Below are positions 24,311 to 38,000 of a DNA stretch of 64,000 bases, in pieces. Numbering within the stretch: the stretch's first letter is position 1; each line of letters begins with the position of its first letter. A model generated the notes under the pieces. The model was not told where the DNA came from, did not search any database, and was given only the letters and a program-made list of their open reading frames with translations. The translations under genes and the position numbers were made by a program. Origin of the DNA: Promerops cafer (lineage: Eukaryota; Chordata; Aves; Passeriformes; Nectariniidae); assembly GCA_013398275.1 (NCBI GenBank), contig VZSE01014931.1, forward strand, positions 1,116,001 through 1,180,000. Reading direction: 5' to 3'.

Positions 24311-26340
24311 AAGTGAGAGGGTGCCCTGTTCTCTCTCTGTGCTGCTCTCCATACAGCGCTCACCTCTTTCCGACAGCCTCCTTGTTGCATATCTCTGCTC
24401 TCCTATTTCTTTCTTATTTAATCTGTCTGCTGCCTTGCGCTGTAGCAGGGGTCACTTTCATTATGGGATGTTCTGGGTATTTCCACCATCAGTCTGTATT
24501 TGTGTGATTTATAATGCAGACCCGGAATGAGGCATGTGAAAAATCATCAGGGAGGCAAGAGCTATTCCCAGGCTAGGAACTAGCAGCCCTGGGCTAAGTG
24601 AACAGTTGCTGGGGGCAGTAGGCTACAGGAATGGGAGGGCAGCTGTGTGGCCCTGCTGTGACTCACCTGCCAGCTTTTCCTGATGCACAGCCTCTGTAAG
24701 CCAGGCTGGATGCATATCCTGCCAGCACCCCACCACAGCTAGCTGAAGGAGCGTTGGGATGCAGGCAACAGTGATGGTGATGGGCAAGGATCTACTCCAA
24801 TATACACAGAAAGCTGGGTGACCACTTGGCTCTTCAGCCCTCCCTACCCCTTTCATATTTGTGGGAAAACAAGCTCCTTCCCCATGGGTCTAGCCCTTAT
24901 CTCTGGGGCAGCAATTGTTTCATTTGGCTGATACCGAAATGTAAAGCCCTGAGACAGTTTTCTAGGGCACAGCTGTGACCAAGAGGATGCCTGAGAGAAA
25001 TACAAGCCAAAGGAAGCCACATGCTGTGTCCTGTGTGACTCTGATATGGGTTGGCCCTTTGATGGTTCTTACATACACAGGTAGCATCAGAGATGTTGTC
25101 AGGTATTTAGAAGTCTGGGGAACTTCTGGGAGTGATTGAGCATGCTTATTATTTCAGCCACATAACTGATATTTCAGCTAAAATAGACCACACATTTACC
25201 ACACTCAGAATATGGCTGGTTTCCTAAAACATGCACTTTTAAAAACAACTGGTATGTGGCCAGTTCAGAGATCAAGTGTTCTGCGTTATAGTGAATTCAC
25301 ACTGCATTTTATTGTATGTGTCTTCTGCTACCGTTATTGTGTGGTGTCTGATCTCATGCCTAGAGAGCTATCAAAAGCTGTGATGTATGGCCAGATTGTG
25401 GACTGGCAATATGCTGTGAAATTATAATAGCAGCAGGTTTGCAACGTATCTGCAAGGGCTGTGTTCCCACTCCCCAAAATAAGCCATTTTCTCAAATGAC
25501 TGATCTCATCTTTGATAGGCAGTATGCTCCTCATGTGCTGCACTGCAGGATTTCCCCAGGAGCAGCGAGCAAACACATGCTTGCTCAGGTGGCTGCTGCA
25601 GAGCAGACCTTCCTTAGGACAGACCTTGCTGAAGCCCATCCCCTCACACCACAGCAGGACTATGGGCTGGGGGATCCCTGCTGTTCTCACTATTTAAGTG
25701 CAGTTCCCATTGCTTTGTTGATTGTGTAAGAGTCATCTGTCACCTTCCTTTGCTGAATTTCATCTCATTCCATCCTGCCAGCCTGCAGGACTGCAGCCGG
25801 AGCGTGCCTCTGGGGCTTGGTATGTCCTTGGGAACAGCCGTCATCTTCCCTGCTGCTTCCTCCTGCACCTGCATTGTAGAACTGTGTGACCACTTTCAGC
25901 TACAGAGCCAGCTCCACTCGCTCACACTCTCTGTTTACTTTTAATATCCCTTAAATGATTAAAGCAAACATTCCTAATTAAATGTTAACGTACTGTAAGT
26001 ATCTGCAGCCAGCGTACTGTCCACCCCTCTAATCTCATATATGTGGACATAGCCCCTGGACTTAAGGAGAAAATTACTTTTTGAAACTTTGATGGGAAGC
26101 ACGAATAACTTATCCAGTCATCCCCATTAAGTTAACTCTTTGCCCTTGGGAAGATCATCGTGCTGCTGCATTCTCAGGGGTGGATGATGGCAGCCTGCAT
26201 ATGCTCAGGGCCTCGTGTGGCTGGCTCAGCACAGGGCAAAATCAAGCCAACAGAGACTCTATATGGGCTGAAGGGACAAGGAGCAAGTCACATTGTTATA
26301 GAAAAGGGAATTAGATATGGATTAAAGTAGTTTTATTTTT

Positions 26341-26376
26341 CTTTCTCTCTCTCTCTCTATGTATATATATATATAC
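26341..26376. repeat. Compound (TC)n-(TA)n microsatellite
   Basis: About eight TC units run into about seven TA units (ctctctctctat then gtatatatatatata). A simple sequence repeat, likely length-polymorphic. Confidence 0.92.
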
Positions 26377-29300
26377 GCCATCAGATTGTTTGCATTTCTC
26401 AGTCTGCTTTTTTATTCCAATTTAACAGTGGAGTTTTGTTGGTGTTCTATTTTCCTCCAAAAAAGGTCCTTTCCCACCCGTGTTAGACTGTGCCAACACC
26501 TTTTCCATGGTGTATCACTATTTACTGCAACACTCATTACTGCAGTCAGTGGAGCTCCTGAGGAAGATGTTCCCGCAGTTTCACTCCCTCTGCTGACTAC
26601 TTCTGCAACACCAACACTGACAGAGCTTAAAAGGTGGTGAGATTTGCTCCAGTGCCAGGATATTCCTTGAGCAGCACTGTTGCTGTAAGACAGCTGTGTG
26701 CACTCTGTCTTTTGCTTCCCTGGACCCCAGAGTTACTCTGAGGTAGACAGGAAACTGTTGCACTCCCCCATTTTTTCCACTTAGCTTTCAGTTAGTCTGC
26801 TCTTTAAATTTTTTTAGAAATTTGTTGGGCTGTGAGATGTTTCAGAGATACCTTTTATTTTGAGGTCACTGAGGTATTTTAGAGATGTGTTCCCTGTTTT
26901 TGCTGTCTTTTGTGGTAACTTTATTCTTTCATAATCTTTATTTCTTCACTATTAAAGAAAATAATCTTCTATTTATGCAGACAAGACAGATGTGACTAAA
27001 TTAAGTTTTAAATCCAATGTGTGTTTCTCTCTAGAAGTTCCCCATGCACAATCTTTTGGCTCATTCCAGTCATGTCAGTGTTCAGTGTTCGAGAAGATGA
27101 TTGAAGTCTATCTGCATCTTGGCTAACGACAACATCTGAACTTGCTTAGGATCTGAAACAGTAGACTGCATCTTCACATGGCTTATTCCAGTATGGCTCC
27201 AGTGAAATTCTCAGTTTTAGTCCCTCATGTTGCAGGTCCTGAAGCACTGAAGCATCAGCCATAAAAATACTTGCAAGCCATTTCCAGACTGAGCAGTTAT
27301 TGAGGGAAGGCAAGGTGGCTATAGAAGTACTTTGCTGCTGTCAAGAAGACAGCTTCTTATGTGTGCTTCCTATATTAAGGTTGTCATCTTAATCTTTTAT
27401 CATTATGCTGCAGATGATGATGATGATTTTCTTTGCTTGATGGGAGTTAGTTGGAATCTTCTCACCTAGAAACCCCAGAGACATGAAAAAAGGTCTTCTG
27501 AATTTGTTCAAGCTTGCTTTTTGAGGTGTTCTCCATTTTATTAAAAGAACTGTGAGTGCTCATCAAATTAGAGAAAAGCATCTCTCTCTGTAATCCCTTG
27601 GATGTGCCACTCATCAGTGTTGTACACATACATGAATAAATGATGGCACTTACTAGTGGCTGACCCCACAGAGCAGGTGAGGATCTACTCCAGCTATTAA
27701 ATATGAAATAACAAGCTGAATACTCAGTTGTCAAATGCTTCCTTAGTTGGCAGGGCCTGTGGTTTCACAGTTGATGGTTCAGTTTCTTAAACCCAGCTCT
27801 CCACGTGTGTCAGCATCCTTGTAGACAACAAACTGGATGTAGATGCCCAGGTAAACACAAGTGAGCTTGACGAAGAATGAAAGCTGTGCCTCTTGGGTGC
27901 CAAAAAAGGTGTGCTCATTTTCCCTGTGGTAACATCTCGTTCATGGGGTACTAGAAGTATTATATTCGTTGGTGCGGAAAATTACTCCAGACTCTTTCTG
28001 GAAGGATGAGCAAGTCCCCTCATGGCTTTGTTTTAGACGGCTTACAAGGCAAATGCTTAAGTCACCTTCATTCATGTCAAGCTCCTGCAGGAGAAAAAAA
28101 CATCATGAAACAGAAGCTACAGCTATAGCTTTTGTTTAAGAGGATGCTGTCAAGCCCTTTAAGCACAAATACCAAATATGTCTTCAAAGTTCTGAATTCT
28201 CCTGAGGACCATGCTCTATATTCCACTACAGTAGTCTTGCTTTTTAAAACCAGTCCTCTGGTATTTATTAATCTGAAGGAAATACAGGACCCTTTCAAGC
28301 AGAGATAAAAAAAAAATCCTCACGGTTGATGGCATGGAAAGCTAGTCCAGTATTCTGAGCAGCAGCTTAACTTTGTGATGTCTTGTCTGTGTTCAAATCC
28401 CCGGTGCACATGGTTGTTGGGGTTTTTTAATAGCAATTTACATACATGCTAATTTTTCCCTGCCTCAGCCCTTTATCCATAAAATGGGGCAAGAGTTTTG
28501 TGGGGATAAATGTTTGCAGTGTTGTGTAGAATTCAAACCCCGAGATGACAGAGTTGTAAGGAAGCAAGTTAGATGCTCCTGATTAGAAGTCAAAGTTTCA
28601 GGATGGTCCCCATGTTCTTCACTGCTGCTGAGCATTCAGGTGATTAAAGTTAACAATTTGCATGCTGTTGTCAGATTTTGATTAATGTAAAAATATTTAC
28701 TTGCACAAGGAAATAGAGTTCAAAATGAGTGGGATTTAATGTACTTTAGATCAGACAGTTAGGAGACAGAAGCTGTGCTGTGTGACTCAGGTGAATATTG
28801 CAAGTCATTCTGTAATCAACTGGATGTTTACTGCCACAAGCTCAAGAAAGGCACCAAAGCTCAAGCTACCCTGGAGAAAAACACTACTTCTGACTCATTT
28901 TAAGAGGTGTCATATGCAAGGTACAAATATGAAATTAGGGAGTGTGGGTTGAGGAGATGAGTAGATGACCATGATCACTTCATCCAAAGGTCATATGATG
29001 CTTTCCAATAAATCCAAAGAGAAATGTAACTCCTTGTCTTTTTCTATGCAGTTTACAAACCAGTGATAAGAATGTTTTACATTGCACAGTACATCCAATA
29101 CCAGAAAATAGCATCCTTAGAACTGTTATTTATACAACATATTAAATGTACTTTTACTGCATTTCATAAATTTCCAATTTTCACAATAACTGATATTCTT
29201 CAAAGTCCTGACTTAGACATCCTGTGACTATGGTATAATCACAGGTTTCTTGTGTTTGAATGGAAAATATCCGTTTTCTTCCTGTAGTTGTGAAAAATAA

Positions 29301-30639
29301 CTTGAAAGCATGATTCATAAAGGCTCAAAAACTACATTTCAAATTAGAAAGTCAACATGCAGGTTTTCAAATCTCACAGTCTTTAAACCCATCCTGGGAT
29401 TTCTTTTTTTAAGCTTGGCTCATTATTTTTGACATTATTTTTGTTTGGGGATGGCAATCCTGTAGGTGAACGTTGAAGTCTCGCCTGGTTCCATTGTGCC
29501 TGTTCAGCTCTGTGCATGTGCATGCTTGCAGCAGGTTTTGAAGTGAGGGTTGTGGTGGTGACATTCATGATACTGTTGAACTTCTGCTATTTCTGCACTG
29601 GGACATCATGTCTTTTTTAAGACAGATTTAAATTAAATGCTTAGGGTGTCCGTACCTGCAGAATATTCATACTGTCTTTTAGATTGTTCTGGGACTGGGA
29701 AGCACAGCCAAGGGGCAAATATTAACATATCTTTGAACCTTATGAACCTCCTGAGAAATGTTACAGCGCTAACATTCAATATCCACCAAATTATTGAGAA
29801 TTATATGACACCTATCAGTCACTTTGATGTTCATGGGACTTGAGCAGTGTGTCTGACTCACCCCTTGCTTTGTGACTAGTCTACCCTTGTGCAAAGTGAT
29901 CCTCTCTTCCAAGCCTTCCTTGCTGATTGCAGCACTCTTTTTCATGAGTATGTTTCTGTGCCAATTTTACTCCTCTCAAGAAGCTGCTTCAGCCTAAACT
30001 GGCTCTGCTCTTGTGCCTGTTGTCCTCTCCAGCTGACAATGCTGCAAACCCATGCTGGCCATCAGAGCCCCATTGCCATAACCAGCTAGAGTCACCTGGA
30101 TGGTGTGTTCCTGTCCTGCCTTTGCAGGCCTTATACACTGCATGGGGATGACTCAGCTGGCTCCTTTTCCTTATTACCAATGTTAGGTTACCAGCATCAA
30201 AAAGCAGACTGCGTGTTGCACAGCCAGGTACCCTAAGATGAGTGCAGCACTGACTTCTTGGTGATTTTGCTACCTGACAGCTCTTCATTTCTTGTGGTAT
30301 GAAGCAAATTTTACTTTAGATGAAGCCAAAGTCACTAATTCTGTAGCACATGCAGAGGGGTGCAGTTTATTTATTACTGGAAATATATGTCCCCACCCAT
30401 GTAATGTTGTAATTTTTCTTCAGTGGAAAGACCCTTGGTAAAATAGTAGTGGGAATCACAAAAAGAAAAATTTAACCTACTTAAGATTTATTTAAATCTT
30501 TATATTTCATTTTAAGAACAATCCAGCTGATTAAAATCCATAATATTTTCAGTTACAAAAGTTTTGACAGCATAAATCTACTTTTTGCATTTTCTTATAT
30601 CATTAAACTGTTCTACTCTATGCTAATGCTTAGTAAAGA

Positions 30640-30770
30640 GGGTTATTAGCACTGAGGGCGAACCTTAAAAGGGCTGGAGGTTTGATTCATCTATGAAGCA
30701 CCGACAAATTTGGATTAATTATTCAAATCTAATCCAAACCTCTCGAGTCTGCAAAATTGGGCTGGAAGTC
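30640..30770. promoter_or_regulatory. Candidate conserved element with inverted K50-homeodomain sites
   Basis: tttggatta (30709-30717) and taatccaaa (30730-30738) form a perfect 9 bp inverted repeat with a 12 bp spacer that itself carries attatt. GGATTA/TAATCC is the preferred core of K50-type homeodomains such as OTX, PITX and GSC. A related ggaggtttgatt lies 32 bp upstream. The arrangement suggests a paired binding site for such factors. Binding and conservation are inferred. Confidence 0.35.
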
Positions 30771-31128
30771 TCAAGAGAACAGGTTAGCTTGTGGGATTTC
30801 CAGTGCTGCCTGCTTAGTTTTCTGATGAGTCTACATCACCAGTAAAACCTTTTAAATGTACCACTTTTCTAAATTATATTTTAGATTCAGCATTGCCTGA
30901 ACAATGCAGCTGGTGCATAAAGTTTTCAGCACGGGTGAGAAGTGTTCCCGTCACAATTCTGCCTTCTTTTTTTTGGGTACACTGCCTAGCACTTCCGTGG
31001 AATCGAGGGTTAGGAGTTTAAAAAGGAGGAGAAGAGCCTGCCAAGATCACTGCCTTTTGAAAGTGATATCCACAGCCATGTTTCCTTCATCGCCAAAAGG
31101 TGTAAATTGCCCCAAATATTCTGAGGTG

Positions 31129-31153
31129 TTTTTTTTTTTTTGTGTGTGTGTGT
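31129..31153. repeat. Poly(T) followed by (GT)n
   Basis: 13 T then six GT units. A simple repeat. Confidence 0.9.
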
Positions 31154-31799
31154 TGGGGAGTGGTTCTGCTGTGAAAAGTTTAGTGTTTATTTAGCATGAC
31201 AAATAGCTTTGAGTTTCCTAAAACTCATCACTTAAAATTGTGTACATACTTAATATTTGATCCTAAATCTGCTTCCAGCTAAGTCCCCTGATAATTAGAG
31301 GTTCTAGGGCTGTAAGAAATAGTCCTGTGTCTGGGCAGAAAAATATTGCCTGTCAAGACAAAAATTATGCTCTGAGGGACAAGCAGTGAGTCTGGTTTTA
31401 TATTTGCAGAGCAGCTAGCACAGCAGGGTCCCTATCTTGATTTGAGACCTCTAGGAACTACTCCAAGATAAATATCAAATGATAACTCATGCCATTCTGC
31501 AAGAGGGCTACAGATTCTCGAGGAACACTAGGGAATTTTGATTTTTTGACCCCAAGAGGAATAGCACAGACTTTTCTTTCCATTTAATGGACAGGGATGC
31601 TTGGGTTCTCTTGCTCAGTGACAGGCCAGCAGGCAATGCTGACCCTTGTGTCTGACCTGTGATCAAAATTCCTCCAGCTTCTCAGGTACCAGCTTACCTC
31701 AGGTAAAAGAAGGTTCAAAGGCACTCTGTAGAAGGTAAGACATTCATCCCCTTTCTGGGATGCAGACAGAAAGCGTCACAGCTCATGGGTTTTGCAGTA

Positions 31800-31960
31800 A
31801 AAGGCAATTAATTATCACCTCGATGACCTCCTTTGCTATCAAATCACTACTCAAATGATTTTACTACTCTTTATAATGTGGCTAAATTCTGACAATTTTA
31901 TCTATTGATTTCAGTGAAAAGTGATGAGTGCTCATTACATTAGAAAACCTTGTATTTTAT
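31800..31960. promoter_or_regulatory. Candidate conserved non-coding element
   Basis: AT-rich block with caattaattatc, cctcgatgacctc, caaatgatt and attgatttcag words, little strand bias, no simple repeats and a retained CpG. It is like known vertebrate developmental enhancers in texture only. Confidence 0.28.
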
Positions 31961-34548
31961 GGTTGTGCCACCTGACTTCGGGGAGCTGCTTTTATACACA
32001 TATGTGTATTTATATACTGTTCCTCTGCTCTCCCCATGTGTCATTTATACAGTATGGTGCTTAATATAATCCAGGGAATATAAGGCTTAGAATGTGTTCT
32101 GACATGTTTTGTGGCTGGAGAGCTCCCTAAAACCTATATTTAGTGCTCATAACCACTTCTGGAAATCAGAAAGAGATTTCTTTATTTTTTTCTTTTTTAA
32201 GAGAATAATTATTTGGCCAGCCCCTGATGTAAAACGTTCAGGTGGATGTCACTCTGCAATAATTATAGTAAAAGACAATTTGTAAAGCACAAGCTTTTCG
32301 CCAGTAAAGTTTCACCATGGAGATGAGGTGGGGGACTGGGATCAGCAGCTTCATGGATTCACTTCCTCTGCCCTGTCCTTTCTGGAGAAGGACACAAGAC
32401 TGGAGAAACTGCCCCTTCTGCCTTCCAGTGTGTTTCGGTGCTGAGTCCCAGGGCTTTGGAGCCCTGCACACTCTGGGAGATCCTTTTTGCTACAGCTGTT
32501 GCTCCTCTTTATCTTGAGAGTCCCAAGGGCAGAAGAGTCAGAAAGGAGGAGATTTCAGGCAGACATGGGCAACTTGTTTCTTCTCCTGAGTAGTTGTTTC
32601 ATCTCTTTCACCAATGAGCAAGACAGCTTTCCAGTGCTGTCTTCCCAGAGGTTGCAGCTCCCATAATTATTCCTGCACCTTGCTCACCATGATTTCAGTC
32701 CCCACAGCTGAGTCACTCCAGTGGTCCCAATAAGATCTGAGTTCCTTCTCTATCTCCTTGAGTTGCAATGATGAAGGGAAGGAGGGGGGAAAGAAGCCAT
32801 GGGAAGCACAGAGCCTCCATGCTTCTGAAGAATGGCAGAAGTGTTCTAATATTTTTAAGTGAAGGAAAAAAAAAGGCTGTGCTATCTCTGCTGTACTCAT
32901 GCTCTGTTTTTGTTTTAAGTACTGGTAAAACTAAGGAAAAATCAAAATTGATTTTTTTTCCCCATACTGAATTACAGTGGGGAGACAAAACCTCCACTTT
33001 TCAGTCCAGTCAAACTTCTGATTTCAGTATTGCCTGTTGTGCTTTAAGGTCTGCTTGTATGGGTTGGAAGGGTAGAGATGTGCCCTACTGACCATACTTT
33101 TCCTGAGTCATTGTGACGTGTTGAAGAAGGAGGTTTTGGGTCCACTGCTCCTTAGGCAATGAGCAGTTAAAGAATTAAATTGTTCTTTAAGGAAGTTCAG
33201 GATCTTATCTCCTCTTGTCTAAGGAACAACCTTGACTTAAGCATGACTCAAGTCCCCAGCATGACTTTTACTCTCCAGACCAAGTTGCCCACCATAACTC
33301 CTTTCTGTCTTTCTTAGCTAAATTTTACCATCTGTCTGCAGATTTTTTCAGCTCCTCTAGTTGCACATGGTGGCTTTGGTGAGGCCTTGTTGGGAGGAGA
33401 AAGCTCTCTCCATGGGGAATATGCATTCTTCCTTCAAAGGTTTTCCTTGTTTGGGATTTAGGGTTGGTTTGTTTGTTTCTTCCATATTCTGTGATACTGA
33501 GTTGTGGTAGTAGCCTCACTAACAGCTGTCAACTCCCCCAGCAGAGAGGCAGAGCAACCAAACCCAAACAAGACACAAAATGAAATTCAAAATGTGTTCA
33601 GAGAAACATGCTACTTCAAAGGCAGGTGTAGAGGTCCCCCCGGAGCTCATTACTCTAGTCAGTGGAGTGGGAGGGGTAAGGGAGAGTGGGCAGTGTCTAT
33701 TCTTTTCAAAAAACTGTAAGGACATGAATAATAACTTGTCCCGCAATCTCTTTCCATGGGCCCACAGACTCTGGTCTCCTCTCCACCTTAGCACCTCAGT
33801 CTCCTCAGAGGTGGACTGGGCAGGTGTATCCAGGAAAGATGCCTGCTGTCAGACACACTGACATGAATCCTCCTCCACGTAAAGCGTGAAAGTGTGTTTC
33901 ACACAGACAGCCTTCACTCTAGTAGTTCTTGCCAGTGCCATGTGGGCACACTGGGAGCCTCACCAGCAGGACGTGAGACCAGTGTCCATGCCTGTTTGCT
34001 TGCCTGTCTTTCCTGAGATTGTCAGCCTGGGAGGCAAGTGAAATCTTACTGTGGTTGTAGATGGTGTGCCCTTTGGCAATTTGGGGATTGGTTTATATTA
34101 GACCTGTCAAATTAATTTCAGATGGACTAACGTCCTGGGATTATGGCCTTTCTGTGAATTTCTTTAGCCAGTGAGCTTGAAGGTTCCCCTGCAAAAAGAG
34201 GTTATTCTAAAATTATCTGCATTTTTTAAAAACTCTTCTGACAAGAGTTTTGTAACTATTGTCACTTCAATCTGTTGAGCTAGTCTGTCTTTCATGTCAG
34301 CTTGAAAGAAAAGCAAAAGTTAAGCAGGTAATGGATCATCTCACAAAAATTGGCTCTGATTCTTCAGTTCTTGCTGAGGTAGACAGCTCACAGTACACTG
34401 AGGTTATTTCACCCATGTGAGGATTATATGATGGAGGGATATGAATTTTATATCATACACGAAGGAGGCAAGACTTAGAGTGCCTTGGATCATATGCCAG
34501 CGCTGCAGCAAGTTCTCTGCCTTTTTTGCTGCTTTCCTAGCCTGCTAT

Positions 34549-35046
34549 CACACAGAATCACTAAGCTGGAAGTGACCTCCAAGATCATTGAGTCCAACCC
34601 AGCCCTAACACCTCAACTAAACCATGGCACCGAGTGCCACATCCAGTCTTTTTTTAAACACATCCAGGGATGGTGACTCCACCACCTCCCCAGGCAGACC
34701 ATTCCAGTGCTTTATCACTCTTTCCATAAAAAACTTTCTCCTAATATCCAGTCTAAATTTCCCTTGGCACAGCTTGAGACTGTGTCCTCTCGTCCTGTCA
34801 GTTGCTGCCTGGAGAAAGAGACCAACCCCCACCTGACCACAGCCACCTTTCAGGAGAGTGATGAGGTCACCTCTGAGTCTCCTTTTCTCCAGGCTAAACA
34901 ACCCCAGCTCCCTCAGTCGTTCCTCACAGGGCTCGTGTTCCAAGCCCCTCACCAGCCTCGTTGCCCTCCTCTGGATGCACTCAAGCGTCTCAACATCCTT
35001 CCCAAACTGAGGGGCCCAGAACTGCACACAGCACTCGAGGTGCGGC
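34549..35046 (-). mobile_element. CR1 LINE, young 5'-truncated 3' end
   Basis: About 500 bp of CR1 on the minus strand. Its 3' terminus is at 34549 (cacacagaatcac, the complement of the terminal ttctgtg repeats) and its 5' truncation is at about 35046 after cactcgaggtgcggc. The sequence is close to the CR1 3' consensus I know across its length, including 'ctccaagatcattgagtcc', 'ctaaaccatggcac' and 'tggatgcactcaagc'. The ORF2 end is still open, so this is the youngest CR1 in the window. No target duplication was evident, as is usual for CR1. Confidence 0.95.
34617..35046 (-). pseudogene. CR1 ORF2 C-terminal fragment (reverse transcriptase end)
   Basis: The open frame inside the CR1 copy encodes the last ~142 residues of CR1 ORF2p, downstream of the RT catalytic core. 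Recognisable phrases in order are CVQFWAPQFGKDVETLE, CIQRRATRLVRG, LGLFSLEKRRLRGDLI, HWNGLPGEVVESPSLD and the usual ending FKKRLDVALGAMV. The catalytic residues and endonuclease are absent because the element is 5' truncated, so it cannot move itself. The computed frame starts further upstream at 35129, but that ATG and the first ~28 residues lie in unrelated flanking DNA. Confidence 0.93.
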
Positions 35047-38000
35047 GCTGTAGGAGGTGTCTGAGAGGAGTGTAATGAAATACTGCTATAGGAAGCCGTG
35101 GAGAAGCAGAGAAGGGTGGCATTGTACACAACTTTTCTTCATTGAGGGAGTGTTAATGGAGAGCCTCTGAGTTAGCACATGCACAACTGTGTGAGCTGGT
35201 AAGACCTGTGGTGGTGGAGAGCATGTTCTCAGCTCTGCAGAGATTCCGTGCTGCTGGGACAGCAAGAGGGTGATAGCAGAGAAAGCAAAGAAAGCTGGAC
35301 TAAAAGCAGAGAAAGGCTGTGTGATCTCATGTGCCTCGTGTGGAGCAGTGAGGTGTGATAAGCAGCCTGGTATTTTGGAGCCTGCCCTAAGAAGGAGCGG
35401 GGAGATTGCGAGGCGATAAAGCACATGGATGCAGTGTGAGAAGTCGGCACGCTGGATATCACACACGGCAGATATTGTGATGCTGGGTATCCCTGGAGAG
35501 AGAATACAGCAGAGCCAGCCCGTGTTGCAAGGCTTCTAACAGCATTCCCGTGACTTTGTTTGCCACTCATTGTCCCCATACGCAGGCAAGACCCACTGAT
35601 GTGGGAAACTATTGCAGCTGCTGCTATAAGCCTCCAGAAGGATCTAAAAGCTAATTGCAACAGCTCAACCAGCTGTTAGAATAAGGACTACATTCTCAGT
35701 CCTCAGATCCTGCCGTGTCCCTGTGGGATGGAGTTTCTTCTTCAGATCTAGGAGGCTGAGGGGAAGCAGCTGCATTCTTTGCTGAGCCTCGACTAACTAG
35801 ACCAGGAGAGACTTTTCTGCCAATCAGGAGACTGAAAACTAAACAGCTGCTGTAATTTCAGGCCAGATTATGAAAGTTTTTACAAGGAGCTGGGATGCTG
35901 TGTTCATTTGATGCACAGTACAGTTTGCCTTTATGGTTTTTTTAACTGTTTCCTTTCTCAGTGCATTAGAGACTGACTGGACTAAAACCCTGTGGGTCAC
36001 TCTATAGTTTTCAACTTTGCTGGGACAATGACATTTCAACTCCCACCTTTCCCTCCCCTAAAAGCTCGTATGGATTTTCTACCTCCTGCCTCTTGGACTT
36101 GCTGTAGGAAGACTGGGGAAGAGCAACTGTAGTGCATATTAGTAGGAGAGTGAGGACAAGCAGAAGGATCTTACAGAGTAGCAGCAGTAATGGTGGGGAA
36201 TCTGCTGTCTGCAATTGCTTTAATCCACCAGGCTGTGTATTTTTATTTAGTTCCTCCCAGGTGAGATAACATTGGAAATAATTTCCCCCATTTCAGCTGT
36301 TACAGGGGAAGGTTTTTCATCACAGGCCAGGGCAAGAATGGTGAGCTGGGGACAGTGAAAGACAGTGGTTTTTGTAATCACCCTGCTGGGTGAGCACCTC
36401 TGAGAACTATGCAATCGCTAAGGATGAGATGCAGTAGCACACCTGGCTCTGCCACCTAGCTAATAAGCTCACTTGGACTCGGTTCTTTATGGAAGCACTG
36501 GAGTGTGTCTGCTCTACAGTCCCTAGGATGATCCACTTACTCAAATTATCCATTTTTTCCTTGTCCTGTAGGGCATCCCTGTTATCTTCCTTCCCTATTA
36601 TCCAAGATAATAGAGAGCTGACTAGCAATAATGCAGTCACAATGGCTCCACAGTGTCTGAATGATTCCCATGTGATTGACATTGTGTGTCTGTCTGAAGC
36701 TTCCTGAAGAGCAATTCTCCATCAACACTTCTTCCATCAGTAGGCATTAGACAGAACAGGGTCCTGTAGTGCAAGTCTATTAAAGCCCAAGAAGAAATCT
36801 GTTTCCCTATGACAAACAGAATGAGACATGAATTAGACAAATGGAGAGGCAATTCTTTATGCTTCTATGACTTACTGTAGATGTGGATCAAGGTCATAGG
36901 GACATGGGGGTCTCTGTGTACTGTACCTGGGTTTCCTCAGCTCCCTGGGCCTATAGAACAGTGCAGATAAACAACAGAGGGAGCAACAAACATCTCAAAT
37001 GTTTTCATGTCTGCCACCAAGCAAAAGCAGACAACTCGAATGGAAATGGCAAGGGGGTTTAATCCCAAACTGTCATGACTCCAGTATTTTCAACATTTGG
37101 ACATTCTGGTCTGTATCAGAAAAAGCATATAAGAAGATGTAGCTTGTTCATGCTTAAGTGAGTCAAGGTTTCCCTTCTCATCGTATTTCTAGCCCAACAA
37201 GCCGGTCTGGAAATCTCACAAGAAAACCTGGTTTCTAGCTTGGTTTTGCTAACTCGGTGAAGAGGGATATAATTCTCACTGAAATTCTAGTTTATCATCA
37301 GAGCTGAGGCTTGTGTGGTTCATCACTAGTAATCACAGCCTACTGAGGTTCATCTCAGTGGTGCAATAACACTGCCTTTGTGCTGCAAGTGGATCAATGT
37401 GGGAATGAGAACAGGATCTGTGTCCTCCACACATTCAAAATTAGTTCTATGACTAGCTTCAGCATTGAAGGGCAGAGCCCAAAGCTGCCTGTGGTTTGCA
37501 GAGCCTAGGGGCTTTCAATCCAGTTTTGTGCTTTGCCTTGGCATCCACATAAACATGAGCAGCATCTCATGGAAATGGAGATTCCTAGTGAAGCTGAAAA
37601 TGCAGTGAAAGGCTCAGCCCTTATCTGGTATAAATCATAATACTGACCCATGTATGCTGAATTATACTGGCAGACCTGGTGGTCTAAAACTTACTACTAA
37701 ATTGATCTGCTTTCTATTCAGCAAACATTTTGTCACTAGGTTTTTTTCTGCAAGTAATGCTAACTTCAGTTCTCATCCCATTGGCTGTTTCGAGGTGTTG
37801 TAGCTTTGACCATTCCTTTGCTTTCTCAGAGTATTTTGCAACTGCTCACCTTTGCGCCGTGGCAGTCGCTGCCTAAGTAGCGTGCCATGTGTGAGGGGAA
37901 GGCAGGAACTTTAAAAAAATAGAAAGTGAATTATGCACTTTCCAGAACTAATCTTCAGACACTTGATCTGTGCTAAAATGCATGAGGCTTTAGGGATTTG

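Larger units (their letters stand above)
21911..34548. other. Unique non-coding sequence with scattered enhancer-like blocks
   Basis: No exon, RNA gene or clear transposon was recognised in 12.6 kb. Separate entries cover the poly(T) at 22918, the enhancer-like blocks at 24.2, 30.7 and 31.85 kb, and the simple repeats at 26341 and 31129. A weak CR1-like phrase (ttgtagacaacaaactggat, about 27821-27840) is too short to annotate. Confidence 0.5.

Noticed and set aside
27821..27900. CR1-like phrase
   Set aside because: Only about 20 bases match well and the flanks do not continue the CR1 order.
31994..32009. 16 bp palindrome atacacatatgtgtat
   Set aside because: Built of alternating purine-pyrimidine dinucleotides, so self-complementarity is expected; no hairpin loop or promoter context.
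35086..35660. Two overlapping minus frames of 126 and 143 codons
   Set aside because: They use different frames of the same bases, and neither resembles a known family.
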